NCBI GenBank assembly: GCA_964020975.1
Contig: OZ026619.1
Coordinates: forward strand, 96,270,804 to 96,334,803
From: Hermodice carunculata
Taxonomy: Eukaryota > Annelida > Polychaeta > Eunicida > Amphinomidae
Length of the DNA stretch: 64,000 bases
Reading direction: 5' to 3'
Part shown: piece by piece, positions 52,080-64,000 of the stretch
Numbering within the stretch: the stretch's first letter is position 1
How the letters are laid out: every line of letters starts with the position of its first letter
Position numbers and translations under genes: made by a program
Notes under the pieces: model-generated
Told to the model about the DNA's origin: nothing
The model's input: only the letters and a program-made list of their open reading frames with translations
Databases searched by the model: none

Positions 52080-52266
52080 TTCTGGGAATTTATTATTTTA
52101 TTCCTGGGACTTTAATTTGTTTCTAGAAATTGCCACTATATGTTCCTGGGACTTTGCTACATTCCCAGGACCGGCCTTATGCTCCCGGGAACTCGCTTAT
52201 ATTCCCAGAAAATTGCCTAAATTGTCAGGATACTGCTTAAAATTCCTGGAGATTGCATAAATTCCT
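52080..52266. repeat. TTCCTGGGA/TTCCCAGGA dyad minisatellite
   Basis: About seven units of ~28 bp carry TTCCTGGGAC or TTCCCAGGA in either orientation separated by TTTGCTA-like spacers. Just upstream, 51946-52065 is a two-unit ~72-bp tandem repeat (GCAACTTANTGCGAATTAAA). Confidence 0.65.
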
Positions 52267-53697
52267 GAGATTTTATTAATATTCATAATGCTATAACTCA
52301 ATTATGAATGTAGTAATATTGATAAAGTTGTGCCAATTTACCACAAGAACCCATCTTCATACACTGTTCAAATTTTGTCCTTCTACCATGATTAGAACAG
52401 GAGATATAATGAGGGGGCAAAATTGTCCGAATGGAATGGACAATTTATTTTAGAATAACTTATAGGTGTTTTAAATTGATTTATTAAATTTTAAAGACTC
52501 TGTAAAGTATGCTAAGTTTAGACGCATGCTTACATACAAACAATGTGAGTAGATAAATGTGAGATTTATATAAATTTGCCTTTTTAATCGTTGATGGTGT
52601 GATTTGCTTTTAAGTACATGTCACTTTTAATTCAATCGTATGACAGAAATTTGTCGATATTAAACAGATATTAATTAAATGCAAATAGATGCGAAGCGTT
52701 CCCTAAGATTACCATGAATTAGATTATCAAATTCATATCTGAACAGTCCTTTGAAATTGTTTGTGAGATATGTTCAAGATTTGTGTGCATTCCCCTAATT
52801 ACGAAATTTTTCTACACCTAAATGCAAAAACAAAAGCATTAAATGCTGGCTATGAATGATAAGTTAGTTTGCCAAGTTCATATGTCTCTGTTTGTACTCA
52901 TTATTTAAAGGAGTTGAGACGAATTAAAGGTGCATTAAAACAGGTTGTTGGTTTAAACATATCTTATTCCATGATATTACAAATATACGATTGTCACTTG
53001 TATATACAATATTTGTCACGGAACACAATCGGGGAGGAGGGCAAAGCCCTATTGACTCCTCTTGTAGAGAGTAGACAAGAGGACAGGTCAGACAAGACGT
53101 GACATAGCCCAACACATACCTCCATGACATGAATTGTCTAATCTTTTAATGAAAAAATGTAGTAGTATTGCGCCAGCCCAAAAGTTTAAGGAAGACACCA
53201 CAGCTTCGACGAGACAGACAGAAGGGCTGGCTATGGGCATCATCGCTTAACCCCACCGACGCGACGAAGGTCATTGACCATGAGGCGATAGATGGGGTCC
53301 CAGGACGACTGTGAATGAGAATTTTTCAAACTGTCTGGCGCTAAGCTTTCTAAATGCAACTCATGTTACAACACCGCGCTGGAAGCGTCTAGTTTTCACA
53401 ATGTATTCTTGAACTGCCAGAAAAATGATTATTTTTTTGTCTACAAATCTTCAATTTTGTGATCTAAACAAAACTGTTTCTGAAGTGAAAGGAGTAAGAG
53501 AAGAAATTCTTGTATGTAGGCTATCTCGTTCGATAGAATGGACAGACGAAAAAGTAATGCCGGGTATCTTCTGCACCTTGCCCACAATATCAATTTGGGG
53601 ATTCTCACAAACCAATGTTGCCGTAAATGGGCTTTCAGTTAGTTGTGGTCCATCCCGGAGTTGTATAATTTAGCCTCTTTAATTGAGCGGGGGACTT
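52267..53697. other. No intact gene; possible decayed repeat
   Basis: The segment at 53010-53300 is GC-richer and, on the minus strand, reads YSLQEESIGLCPPPRLCSV, which may be an old retroelement 3' end. Confidence 0.3.
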
Positions 53698-53866
<169 letters not shown>

Positions 53867-53867
53867 G

Positions 53868-54065
53868 GTGTGTTTCTTGAATGGGATGTTAGAATTTCGA
53901 ATGTTGATAGGTAGCTGGTTCCAACGTCTTGGTGTACTGGGCAAGAAAGTAATGTTAAAGAAGTCTGTCCCAGCACCAAAATGAGAAAAGTTACGAGCTT
54001 GCCATTGTACTGTATTTGTTCTGGTTTTGATTGGAATGTATTATTTCATGTAAGTATTCTGGAGC
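53868..54065 (-). mobile_element. LINE C-terminal tail ending in a microsatellite
   Basis: The minus strand reads PEYLHEIIHSNQNQ and, in another frame, FFNITFLPSTPRRWNQLP, typical of the end of CR1/L2-type ORF2. Its 3' side runs directly into the CA/TA microsatellite 53700-53866, as these LINEs often do. Confidence 0.55.
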
Positions 54066-55469
54066 TAAGCTAAGTTATGGGTAATTTTATAGCACCTTGA
54101 AGAATATTTGCAACCACAACCTGGTATTAGATAAATAAATATATCAGCCACGTGGAGATTTTCACTGTTGTCCGTAGTATTACTGAATTTGTTTTCCTTT
54201 AAAATGTTCAAGTTTCTCAAATGGATAATCTGCACACAATTTGTTATTACACTGGCATATTTTACAGACTCAAACTCTATTTGGTAATGAACAACACACA
54301 GATATACAAATAACAAATCATACTGACATCACCACATACTAGTTCCGGCACCCTTTATATCAAGTAGTTATCGACAAACGACATGCAGCTTGTTTTGGGA
54401 ATCCATTTTTGAATTGCATTCAAGCGACCAAGACAATAAAAATATTTGCCAAGGCAAAACGTGAGGATCCCATGTAATGGAAAATATCATGTCAAAATTC
54501 ACACAATAAAGATTTATCGGCAGAGGGACGCTGTGAAATTTTGCACTACTTCATCTTAATTTCATATGTATGCGCATTGCAAGAATTGAAAGAGATGATT
54601 TCATTTTAACCAAAAATCTGTTTGAAGCTTTTCCTCCTAATGTAAACGTAAGTCTTGTTCACAACAGTCACAAACTTGACATCAACAAGATGCAACCCAC
54701 TTCTAGCTACGTTAAGTACACATCTCAGAAGTTTGCCGTTGGCCCATAAGCCCTCAAGTTATCAGCGCAGTCTCATTTGTCTGATTGATATCAACAATAT
54801 TCCGTTCCCTTATTAGAGTGTATATGATAATCATGAACTCCGTTGAGGCCAATCTATATAATTTTCCATCACTTTTAAGAAATATGCTTCCATTATTAGA
54901 TGGTTTCATTACACCACGGACTACGTCAGCAGCCCCCAGGCTTTTAAGGGGATGAACTGTTTCATGCAGTTTTGTTTTATGTGCACCAGTGCCCCCTACA
55001 ACAATACGGGTTCGCCCTTTTCAGCACAACGACACATAAGATAGATAACAGACCCAGTTATAACGGTGGAAACTAATTCTGCCGGCGGTGTCTTTAGCTT
55101 TCACCTGGTAACAAACGGCCGTGCGGATCTTATGTGATGGCCACCTGACAACGCCTAGGCATTCTGTCATCTAGCATATCATAAATATCAGTAGCGATTT
55201 GAAGTTTATGGCTGCTGCGTCCCCACAAGATTTTGCTTCTGGGATTATCTCTATGAGTTTCGATATAATTTGACGCACCGGTTGCGCAGTAAAGTGTCCA
55301 TTTTCTCAGATGTGTTTTTCTTTATCAATATATCACAGCAACACATCATAATGTCCGAACCACATAGACGCCAGGCAGGCAATGACTCTGTTTAGCTTCA
55401 ATTTTGGAATGATAAATGTTGGAAACTCATGCTATATTATGAGCACTACCTGGAATATTATTGATTCAA
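54066..55469. other. No gene recognised
   Basis: Unique-looking sequence with short frames only. Confidence 0.45.
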
Positions 55470-55605
55470 GTGGATATAGTTCAGAAAAACATGACCATAT
55501 TCACAAATTTTAACCCAGCAATTCGGTCAGTTACATACAGCAAAAAAACCCCCACAGACTCAAGAGTTAGAAAAACATCAACATTCATCTTCCAAAATAA
55601 ACTAT
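55470..55605 (+). repeat. Direct repeat left of the foldback MITE
   Basis: CAGAAAAACATGACCATATT and the next ~110 bp recur at 56716-56845 in the same orientation with divergence. Confidence 0.55.
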
Positions 55606-55691
55606 ACTCCTCACCTGAGACAAAGTCACCCATGGAGGGCAACTGGTGGTTTTAAATCGGTCCTCTCACCCTTTAAGATAGATTCCTTATA

Positions 55692-56432
55692 AGGTGAAAT
55701 GGCCATGCCCCGGGAAAATCAGCCTACTATCCCCTTTCTGGCCAAATAAAATAAAAAGTGGTCATGCAAACACATGCAAAGTATCCGTTTTTGAAAAGGT
55801 TATGACCAGCAGATTGTAAATAAACAAATAACATGACCATTTTGTGTTAAGTGTTGTATAAACAACCATTTCTTTTTATATTGAATTCCAAGGAAACATG
55901 GTTATACACATGTGGAAATAACTTCTTACTGGTTTAACCAAACTTTAATCTGTTTTCACTGGATTACTCCCAACACATGTGACTAAAAAGTGTCCCATAG
56001 ATTTTTTAACACGGTGTTTGTTTTGGAATTATAGAGAGCTAAACCTGAGGAACCCATTATTTCTGGTGGCAGGAACGTTGAGGCCACGTAACTCCAAAAC
56101 AAACACAGTGTTAAAAATGTTTGGGACCCGTTTGTAGCCACATATGTGGCCAGTAACTCGGTGTAAACAATTTTCATTTTCAGAAAACCATTAAGTAGTT
56201 ATTTCCACTTTTGTATGCCCATGTTACATTGTGTTTGGGGATCAAAGAAATCGTTGTTTATACAACAATTTATATAAAAGGGTCATGACTTTAGGTTGTT
56301 TATTATCTTTGGATCAAGATCTTTCCAAAAGTATATACTTTGCATATCATATGTTTACATGAATCATTTTTACTTTATTTGGAAAGAAAGGGGATAGTAT
56401 ACTGATTTTACCGGGGCATGGCCATTTCACCT
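55692..56432. mobile_element. Foldback MITE, 741 bp
   Basis: The ends AGGTGAAATGGCCATGCC and GGCATGGCCATTTCACCT are perfect inverted repeats. Pairing continues inward (GGGATAGTA, TTGTATAAACAACC and so on) almost to a centre near 56065, so nearly the whole element is one hairpin. No coding capacity was seen. Confidence 0.75.
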
Positions 56433-56711
56433 CAACTGTAGACTTTAGTTTTTCCAAAACATATAGGCCTGCCCACTTAAAAACCCAACGTTTATTATTT
56501 GCGCCAAAGATAAAAAGAGACATGGTTGGCCTACCACTTCCTGGCTTGTGAGACGCCAGCCAGCTTAGTTGACTGCAAAAGAAGAAAGTAGACCTATGTC
56601 GTTTCCGTGATAGTTATGAATCTGGAACATCTTAAAAACGCTCTACCTCCACTATAACTATGAGTTGGAGTACACAGCCAACAGCCCAACATAGCCAATG
56701 AAGTACTTATC

Positions 56712-56850
56712 AAATGGTCCAGAAAAACATGACCATATTTACAAATTTCAACCCAATAATGAGGTCAAAGTTCCATACAGCAAAATGCAGAGATTCAGGT
56801 CTTACCATAAGACCACTCACATTCCTGTCTAGAGTACCTTCAAAATAAAA
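56712..56850 (+). repeat. Direct repeat right of the foldback MITE
   Basis: Partner of 55470-55605. The pair flanks the MITE at unequal distances, so it is not a simple target duplication. Confidence 0.55.
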
Positions 56851-57322
56851 AAAAAAAAATGTGATTTTTAAATCAATAAGGTAACGAAAAAAATAATACA
56901 AAATTAAGTTAGTTAATGTGTGAATAAGCCATTGTAGCTAGAACATCGAGACCAAATGCCACCCTGCTGCCTTCTACAATCGACAAGTGTAATTTCTCTT
57001 TCCTCACCTTGAATTTGAACCATAACAGTCATATGCAGATGAGAGAACTTTGTCTGAGACGGTTGCCTGTTGAAACACAAACAGAATAAACACATGGTGA
57101 AAATACATGTCAAAGAAAAAAGTTACGGATAAAAATGCATTTTCAAATAAAGAGGTTATGAACTCAGGTGATCAAATGACTTTGATCTTAATCTGTCAAT
57201 GAAATATGTATATTAGGACAACTTTAGAATCTCCTATAGGCACGTATTCTTTGAAATAAAATGTAAAAAATAAATAGTCACCATTCTGAGAGAGGCTTGA
57301 TCACCAAAGAGGAAACATGACG

Positions 57323-57553
57323 TAACTGTTTCAGTGCCACATTTTGGACTAAGTCAACAGCTTTCCTCTGTGCGCTTTGGGCGCAATGCTTAAAGTTGTT
57401 GAGCTGAGCACTATTATATTCTATGTAACTACAGGCATGCTGGCACTTGAATGAAAGGTCTTTTTACAAAGAACCTGCTCCTGACATTCTTGTTATAATC
57501 CAGAGCAGTTCGTTTTAAACGAATTAAGTCGCAGTTGGCACTGAAAGAGTTAA
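57323..57553. mobile_element. MITE with TTTCAGTGCCA inverted ends
   Basis: The left end is TAACTGTTTCAGTGCCAC and the right end (reverse complement) TTAACTCTTTCAGTGCCA. The TTAA at one border suggests a piggyBac-type target site. It is 231 bp and non-coding. Confidence 0.55.
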
Positions 57554-58204
57554 GTTGTGTTTAATTTGCTTTAGATGAATGTTAGATTAACAAAAGGGAA
57601 AGCAATAACAATAACCTAATGCAAAACCCAACAAATTCAATTACCTGTATTGGGTGCTCTGAAAAAAATGCACATGCATCATCATCAATTGTAGATCAAT
57701 TGATATAAAGTGACATTGTACTATTTGCCAAATTTGAATCCGCATTGATTCTGATGCCTCAAGAGAAAAGCGTAAAAGCGTGATATCGTATGTTCCCAGG
57801 ATATGTCATACCAAGCATGTCATACAGCCATGTGCATGGATTTCTGCCATTTGGTCCTTTTGTGTTTTCTATCACGAACAATACATCTTCTATCCATAAT
57901 TGTATATGTACATGTATAATGGCATATTTATGTTTTAAATGTTCGAAAATGATGTGAAAGAATCCAAATAATGTGACCTGACTACGTGACGATCGATTAA
58001 AGCCCTTCAAGCCCACCCATATAGGTGCAGTTAAAACTTTGATAAATAACACTCCTTACATTATGAAACATGACGGTAAGGTAACTAAAGTTACGTTTAG
58101 ATAACAAACATACTAATTTACATTTTATTCAGTAAAAAAACCAGTGTAGTAAAACTTTTCAACTCTGGCTAAATTATCTGTAACTAAAAGTCATTTTGCA
58201 AACA

Positions 58205-58710
58205 TCAGTTTAAAGGAGTCTTCTAGAAATATCAGCAGCAGGAGCACCATTTATGTACACAGAAATGGACTTCAACAGGCTTCTTGCTGTTGCCGCCTTG
58301 AAAGTGTCTGGCACTTGTAGAAGACATATCATCACTGGATCCAAAGATCTGGTCGGAGAATAAAAGAACCAGCAAATAAGAGATGTTCTCTGGGTCCAGT
58401 CCATTAAGAGCCTTATATGTTGTTGGAAAAATATAAAAATTGAGCCCGTGTTCAAATGGATGACAGCTAAGTCGATCAAAACTAGTGTTGATAATGTCGT
58501 ACCTTCCTGTGCTAGTAAACATACGTGCAGCTATATTTTGCACATAGTCTAGGTGGATATTCTGTAAATTTAGCCATGTCAGGAGCGAGCTGCAGTTATC
58601 AAGGCAAGAGGTGACTGATTAATGAATCAACATGTCAGCTGCTTTTTTCAGTCAAGCATTTGCAGAAGCGAACCATAGTTTATCAACCAGTGAAACGCGG
58701 GTTTACAAGT
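58205..58710 (-). mobile_element. LINE C-terminal fragment (CR1/L2-like)
   Basis: The minus strand reads LDYVQNIAARMFTSTGRYD, then TYKALNGLDPENISYLL and, after a frameshift, SPTRSL...LLQVP. This is the conserved tail seen after the reverse transcriptase of CR1/L2-type LINEs. It is 5' truncated and has no intact frame. Confidence 0.7.
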
Positions 58711-60584
58711 GGAATTAACATGTTCGTCCGATAAGAGATAGGAATCATAAGACAACACCAAGTTTGCGTGCACTGCTGCAGCGGGAAAGCGTGCTATTCC
58801 CAATATCATTAGATGTTGTACTCAGTTACGCGTTTACTAGCGATCGCTAAGCTTTCAGTTGCTGTAACTGGTACAGAAATATGTGCGGACAAAGGTATGT
58901 ATGGATGTGTGTGTGGCAAATTGCTCTGAAACAGTAGGTTATTAATTAAGTTTATTTGTGATTATTGCTCTATTTAATAAAAATATTTTGAACAAACAGT
59001 TCTAAACTCATCACAATCCCAACCGAACAATTATTGTCAAATTGACCATATTTTTAACATGCCAGGTTCCGTTTCATCTATGAGAATCATATTGCAGGCA
59101 TTAAAGTAAACTGAAGAAAATATATCTGACCATTTAACTGAACAAAATTGTTTGTGGTAGAGTGGTTTGAATCAAGCAAAGTGTGTCGGAGTTCATATGT
59201 TCTTAAAATCACTTTCAATGGAAACAAACAAATTGTAAAAAGTATTCATATGTAGACTCTTTAGACCGGAAAAAGATCGTCAGTCCACATACCATTTTGG
59301 ACAAACAGTAACAATGCAGAGCGACAATAAACAAAGCGTATGGAATTTCATACATACAGTAAAGAGAGTAAATAGTTCGGACTCCGGAATAGGTAATGAC
59401 CGCTAGGAAGTGGTTCTGGGCAAAAAGACACAAATACAATACAATACAATACAACACATACATACATACATACATACATACATACATACATACATACATA
59501 CATACATACATACATACGCATGCATGCACACATACATATTCATGGGAAAAGGGCGCCCAAATATTCCATTCCCATTCAAATTCATTTGTTGAAAAACATA
59601 AACAAAAAGACTGTGTTCAGCTCATTTTGATAAGAGAGAGGCTCTTTGCGATCATAACAAGCGCAACGGACCACAAATATTGCAGCACTATGCAGCTAAA
59701 ATCCAGGTTTTGATGAAATGTTCTCATATATACTTTTATAATTTGTATTACAATATCAACCATGCACATCAAGCAGCTCTGATCATATGTGGACTGATTA
59801 TTATGTCAAATAATAGATTCAGGGCTTAAAAGACGCACCCCCTATTGAACCAATTTCGTAGAACTCGGGCGTTAATCTTGACATAGTTACACTTTTACAT
59901 TGATCTGACCATGTTCATCAGGTTATCCAGTTGGTTAAAAATCCCAACACAAAACAAGTTTGTACGAAAATTTGGTATAGACTACGTCAACATATGTATT
60001 AAGTTCAAATATAATCCAACAAGCCAACAATACTTGGAGCAGAAATAAGAAATAAAAACACACTGGATATTCTTAGTACCACCTGATGAACTAATTAAGG
60101 CATTTGGGGATCCTGACATGCCCCTGTGTGATTTGAAGGCATTGGACAAGACTACTTTATGAAATGATTTTCAAATTTAAATGTTCTGAGGACTTACGAG
60201 GTCCTGCTTCAATAATGTAGAAATTTGGAGAGCTTAAAAATTGTGGCCGTTAAATTAATTAAATATTCGAATTTAAACAAGATTTTTTTGAGGTATTAAA
60301 AACTAGCCGGTTTGGCAAGTCATTGGTGCGGGATAATACTCAGATCGCGGTTATAGGCGCGAAACGTCATGTGACGTCACAAACCCTACATTGCCAGGAT
60401 GTGTTACAGCCTGTCACATTAGCACTTCAGACATGGTAGGACAATGAGATGCATGTGGCAGTAGTGGTTTGTTTTAGCTCAGTTTCTTTGGCATATGATG
60501 GGATAAGATAAGACAAGATCTATAAATTAGTGTGACGTGTGCCCAGACAGATTCAACAAATGAAACTTCTTTTCCTTATAATTT
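58711..60584. other. No gene recognised
   Basis: AT-rich DNA with the CATA microsatellite; no conserved motif seen on either strand. Confidence 0.45.
59456..59535 (+). repeat. (CATA)n microsatellite
   Basis: About 16 CATA units flanked by ATACA and GCATGCA variants. Confidence 0.95.
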
Positions 60585-61010
60585 ATGTTCGGAACGAGCG
60601 GGACTCGAACATGCAACCATGGATAGTCGAGTATCCATGGTTCAATAGAGGTAGTTATGTGCGAGTGCCATATCAACACGGTTATGCAGTATATGTATTG
60701 AGTTGGCATTTATTTCCAGAATAGGGGACTTAAATCCACCAGCATTAAGGAAATGTCGAAAAAATATATTTATAAAAAAGAATGGTTTAATAGAGGTAGC
60801 TATGTGCGAGTGCCATATCAACACGGTTATGCAGTATATGTACTGAGTCGTCATTTGTTTCCAGAAAATGCCGAAAATATATATTTTATTTTCGGAACAA
60901 GCAGGACTCGAACCTGCAACCTCATAGATGCGACACGTCCCATCACGCATCCAGACAGGGTCTGTTACGTGAGCCTGGCACCAGAACACCAGTTGCTGGG
61001 CAATAATGAC
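60585..61010 (-). mobile_element. tRNA-derived SINE pieces, tandem
   Basis: On the minus strand GGTTCGAGTCC (B box) lies within 60898-60922, with a weak A-box-like TGCGTGATGGG upstream. A second head fragment with B box lies at 60588-60618. The body (TTAATAGAGGTAGCTATGTG on the plus strand) occurs at 60641-60724 and 60784-60865. The acceptor stems do not pair, so these are not tRNA genes. Confidence 0.5.
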
Positions 61011-61139
61011 TTCAAGGGTAGGTCGTCCGCCCCACCAGCTGATTGGGCATGGCCTGGAAATATTGAACAACAATACGGAATATACACACTGGCATGGCGA
61101 GTATAACAAGCCGTTTGACCTTTAATCCTAGTTGCCGAT

Positions 61140-61310
61140 GTCGCCAAATCATTTAGCCATATTGTTAAATGTTTTAACAGTGACATCGCTAAATATTTAG
61201 CGCTATATCTCTGAATCATCAGGCCATATTGCTAAATGTTAAGCGATCCCTAAATAATTTTGGAAATATCTCCAAATGGTTTAGCAAAATTGCTAAATGT
61301 ATTGCCGCTT
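61140..61310. repeat. Dyad minisatellite (CTAAATNATTTAG type), left block
   Basis: Units of 20-25 bp alternate AAATCATTTAG and ATATCNCTAAAT motifs. It is paired with the block at 61565-61735 around a 250-bp middle. Confidence 0.6.
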
Positions 61311-61564
61311 CCTGCCCTATTTGTGTCCAATAAAGTTGTGGATTTGGAGGGAAGTTCGATGGCGTCATCCTCTCAAAGTGTTGTGTCGAGAATTGATTGT
61401 TTTCTCCGGCATTCTGAATGGAATTATTATCATGTTGCAAAGACATTGACTGCTGAATATTGATTTTGTCGTCAAACTTTCTAGTTAGGCCAACAGATCC
61501 AAATGCTCACTCCTCCGTGCTAATCTCTATACAGGCACAGTACAAGAACTAACCATGCACCGAT

Positions 61565-61735
61565 TCATTTATTTAGCGATATCGCTAAATGCCTCCTTTT
61601 GCGATATCTCTAAATCATTTAGCAATATGGCTAAATCATTTAGGGATATCTCTAAATTATTTAGGGATATCACTAAATGAGTAAGGGATATCGGTAAATG
61701 AGTCCGTTTAGCGCTATCGCCAAATGAAAAAAAAA
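61565..61735. repeat. Dyad minisatellite, right block
   Basis: It starts with a perfect 20-bp palindrome, ATTTAGCGATATCGCTAAAT (61571-61590), followed by imperfect units TTTAG(G/C)GATATC(T/A)CTAAAT. Confidence 0.7.
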
Positions 61736-62179
61736 TCCAATTTCTCTGCGCTCCATGGCCAATCAAATCACCGTCTTTGTCTAAAGTTTTACCCTAATCA
61801 ATCAATATTATCGCATTCAATATGAAATTCCCAGACTGGCTTTTTGTGACGGTGGCTTCTTGTCTTAACCTTGTATTTGGCAAAGACAACCCACTTGAAT
61901 TTAAAGAATGTGTGGACGTAAAACGATATCAAACATATTAATAAATATTGTATCGCAAGTTCTTGCTTATAATGGAAAGATTTAAAGAACTTATTTGACC
62001 TAGCATATGTACCAATACACAATATGTCTGTTGAATCGCCCATTAGATCCCTTTAACACCCCACAAGTGTCTTGCAATGTGCATCATAATGGGAAACGCT
62101 AATTTATTATCCGCCGAGGTGCCACACTTGATTCAGTTGACATATCGATCATCCAAGAAAAGAAGAACACTTATGCCTC

Positions 62180-62775
62180 TACGTTTTTTTCTTGTTTGTT
62201 TTTTTTTTGTTTTTGTCTTGTTTTTGTTTTTGTTTGTTTGTTTGTTTGTTTTTTGTTGTTGTTGTTTTTTTTTTGTTTGTTTGTTTTGTCTTGTTTGTTT
62301 TTGTTTTTGTTTTTGTTTTTTTTATTAGTTTTTTTTGGGGGGGGGTGTTTTGTTTTGTTTTTGTTTCTGTTTTTGTTTTTGTTTGTTTGTTTGTTTGTTT
62401 GTTTTTTGTTTTTTGTTTTGTTTTTTTTTGTTTTGTTTTGGTTTTTGGTTTTTTGGGGTTTTTTGGGGGGGTTGGTTTTTTGTTTTGTTTTGTTTTGTTT
62501 TGTTTTGGTTTTTGTTTGTTTGTTTGTTTTTTTTTTTTGTTTTTTTTGTTTTTTTTGTTTTGTTTTTGTTTGTTTGTTTGTTTGTTTTTGTTTTTTTTGT
62601 TTTTTCTTTTTTTATTTTTTGTTTTTTGGTTTTGTTTTTGTTTTGTTTTGTTTTGTTTTTCTTGTTTTTTGTTGGTTTTTTTTTTGTTTTTTTTTGTTTT
62701 GTTTTGTTTTTGGGTTTTTTTATTTTTTTGTTTCTTTGTTTTTGTTTCTTTGTTTGTTTGTTTTTTTTGTTTGAA
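62180..62775 (+). repeat. T/G-only low-complexity tract, 600 bp
   Basis: TTTTG, TTTG and TTTGTTT runs with almost no A or C on the plus strand. Long apparent open frames on both strands are artefacts of composition. Confidence 0.95.
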
Positions 62776-64000
62776 AATAAGAAAAAGTAAGACAATTAAG
62801 ATGGAAATTTGGGGAGAGTAGCCAGATAGATCAGAAAGAAAATATGAGAAATATAATTTGTAGATCATTTATCAAGATAATTCAAGAAAACTTGCCGAAT
62901 TCATCTCGTATAAGATATTGTTTTCTATGTATTAAAACCACAAGATAAACTAACTACAGCAAGTTCTATTCCTTATTTAAGTTGTACGCCCCTTAATTAA
63001 GATTTTACTGAGACGCATATCCCACCATGTGCGGTAGCTTGGCGTCGTGTCGAGTAAATTCGTGCAACGTAACATATCATAAGCTGGTGTGGGTGGCATT
63101 AGTCGCTGGTGACCAGCTCTAGTTTCTGTGTATAATAGGAATGTACAGCCACTTGGCTGAGGTTAGCTGAACATTTTTCCTTCTTCGCAAAAGGCCATGG
63201 CATCTGTTTGGGTCTTTGATAACCGGTGTCGGTTATATTTTATTTAAGCCAAATCTTGTGTTCAAGATTCGTGGTAATGATTTCCATTATAAGTTTGTGA
63301 CTTTCAATGTCATCGAAAGTAGATTTCAAGGTCCCAAACATGCCTTTTGTGACAAGCTGGCAGTTCGTCGGGTTAAGAATACATCGGTTTTAAAATAAAT
63401 AATGACGAAAAGAAGTAGAAATAAGATTTGTTTTTAGAACAAATCTGTGTCTTGAAAATTGGTAAATTTTGGAATGTTTTAAAAGTTTGTTGAATGATAA
63501 TCAGCTGTATCATGAGCATAATTTTAATTGATTTAGCATTAATTTAACTTTTACAGGTTTCATTATATGAACCTATATAACAAACCAATGAATTGAGGTT
63601 GCCCTTGACACTCCTATCTAGAACACATTTGAAAAGGTTTAACATCTGAAGCATTGAAGTATGCATAATTTACATAAATTCAAGTGTTGACACTAGTTAT
63701 ATATATATATATATATATATTTATTATTCGATGTATCTACAGCACAAATTAAATAATTCAGTTCGGTCGACACATCTATCTATTGTACGTCAAAAGAAAA
63801 ATAAATGTTTTTCCTATATAAGCCACTAAGTGTGCTTGTCCAGAAGGTGTAGTATGTCTTCATTGAATACTGGTAATATCTCAGACTGCAGATCTTATAT
63901 CTTTTAAGGTAACTGCTACTGGTATGTGTATGGTGCATTTGATGAGGAATATACAAAATTTGTAGCATTTGAAATCATGCTAATTATAGCCATTTCACAC
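62776..64000. other. No gene recognised
   Basis: A 60-codon frame at 63216-63398 (VFKIRGNDFHYKFVTF) is unrecognised. A short TA run lies at 63700-63720. Confidence 0.4.

Noticed and set aside
60898-60990. Functional tRNA gene on the minus strand
   Set aside because: B box present, but acceptor stem ends do not pair and the A box is poor; it is part of a SINE.
62179-62868. Open frames up to 229 codons of Lys/Asn/Gln or Phe/Cys/Leu
   Set aside because: Composition artefact of the T/G-only tract.

Overview
The window reads as intergenic and intronic DNA of a marine invertebrate, most likely an ambulacrarian or other deuterostome. The signs are AT-rich sequence, spliced genes with short exons, GT-AG introns, TATA and AATAAA signals, many LINE, SINE and foldback fragments, frequent TAGGCCTA motifs and dense microsatellites. 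The species cannot be fixed from the sequence alone, and nothing looks bacterial or organellar.

The centre (about 22.6-40.6 kb) is a large inverted duplication. Two arms of about 6.3 kb face each other across a spacer of about 5.3 kb. Each arm holds a complete six-coding-exon gene for the same predicted 195-residue secreted single-domain CAP (CRISP/antigen 5/PR-1) protein, so the genes are divergent: copy A on the minus strand, copy B on the plus strand. Both keep the same TATA box, splice phases (1,0,2,0,2), a probable 3' UTR exon and AATAAA. A third, partial copy C (43.5-46.0 kb, minus) has only exons 5 and 6 and is a pseudogene. It carries a SINE with 11-bp target duplications that both intact copies lack. 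The spacer contains Helitron-like repeats in opposite orientations, rich in AGGTCA half-sites.

Layout: 0-8 kb holds a family of ~470-bp tandem repeats, unassigned DNA and a 5'-truncated LINE. 8.18-12.04 kb is a GC-rich ~77-bp minisatellite of about 50 copies. 12.1-13.2 kb returns to the ~470-bp family, with a BEL/Pao gag fossil. 13.2-16.2 kb is a LINE with endonuclease and reverse transcriptase broken by very few changes. 17-20 kb has no recognised gene. 20.06-22.64 kb is a foldback-like element whose inverted ends are arrays of dyad-symmetric units, and the palindrome arm begins inside its right end. 40.6-43.4 kb holds a degraded LINE and simple repeats. 46-51 kb shows two isolated exon-like segments with good acceptors (48.60 and 50.01 kb) and no gene model. 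51-64 kb holds LINE tails, a 741-bp foldback MITE, a piggyBac-like MITE, tRNA-derived SINE pieces, a second dyad minisatellite pair and a 600-bp T/G-only tract.

The only genes I would annotate with confidence are the two CAP copies. Most of the rest is mobile or repetitive DNA. The most interesting theme is the CAP palindrome, whose breakpoint lies in a foldback-type repeat, together with three unrelated minisatellites built from dyad-symmetric units.
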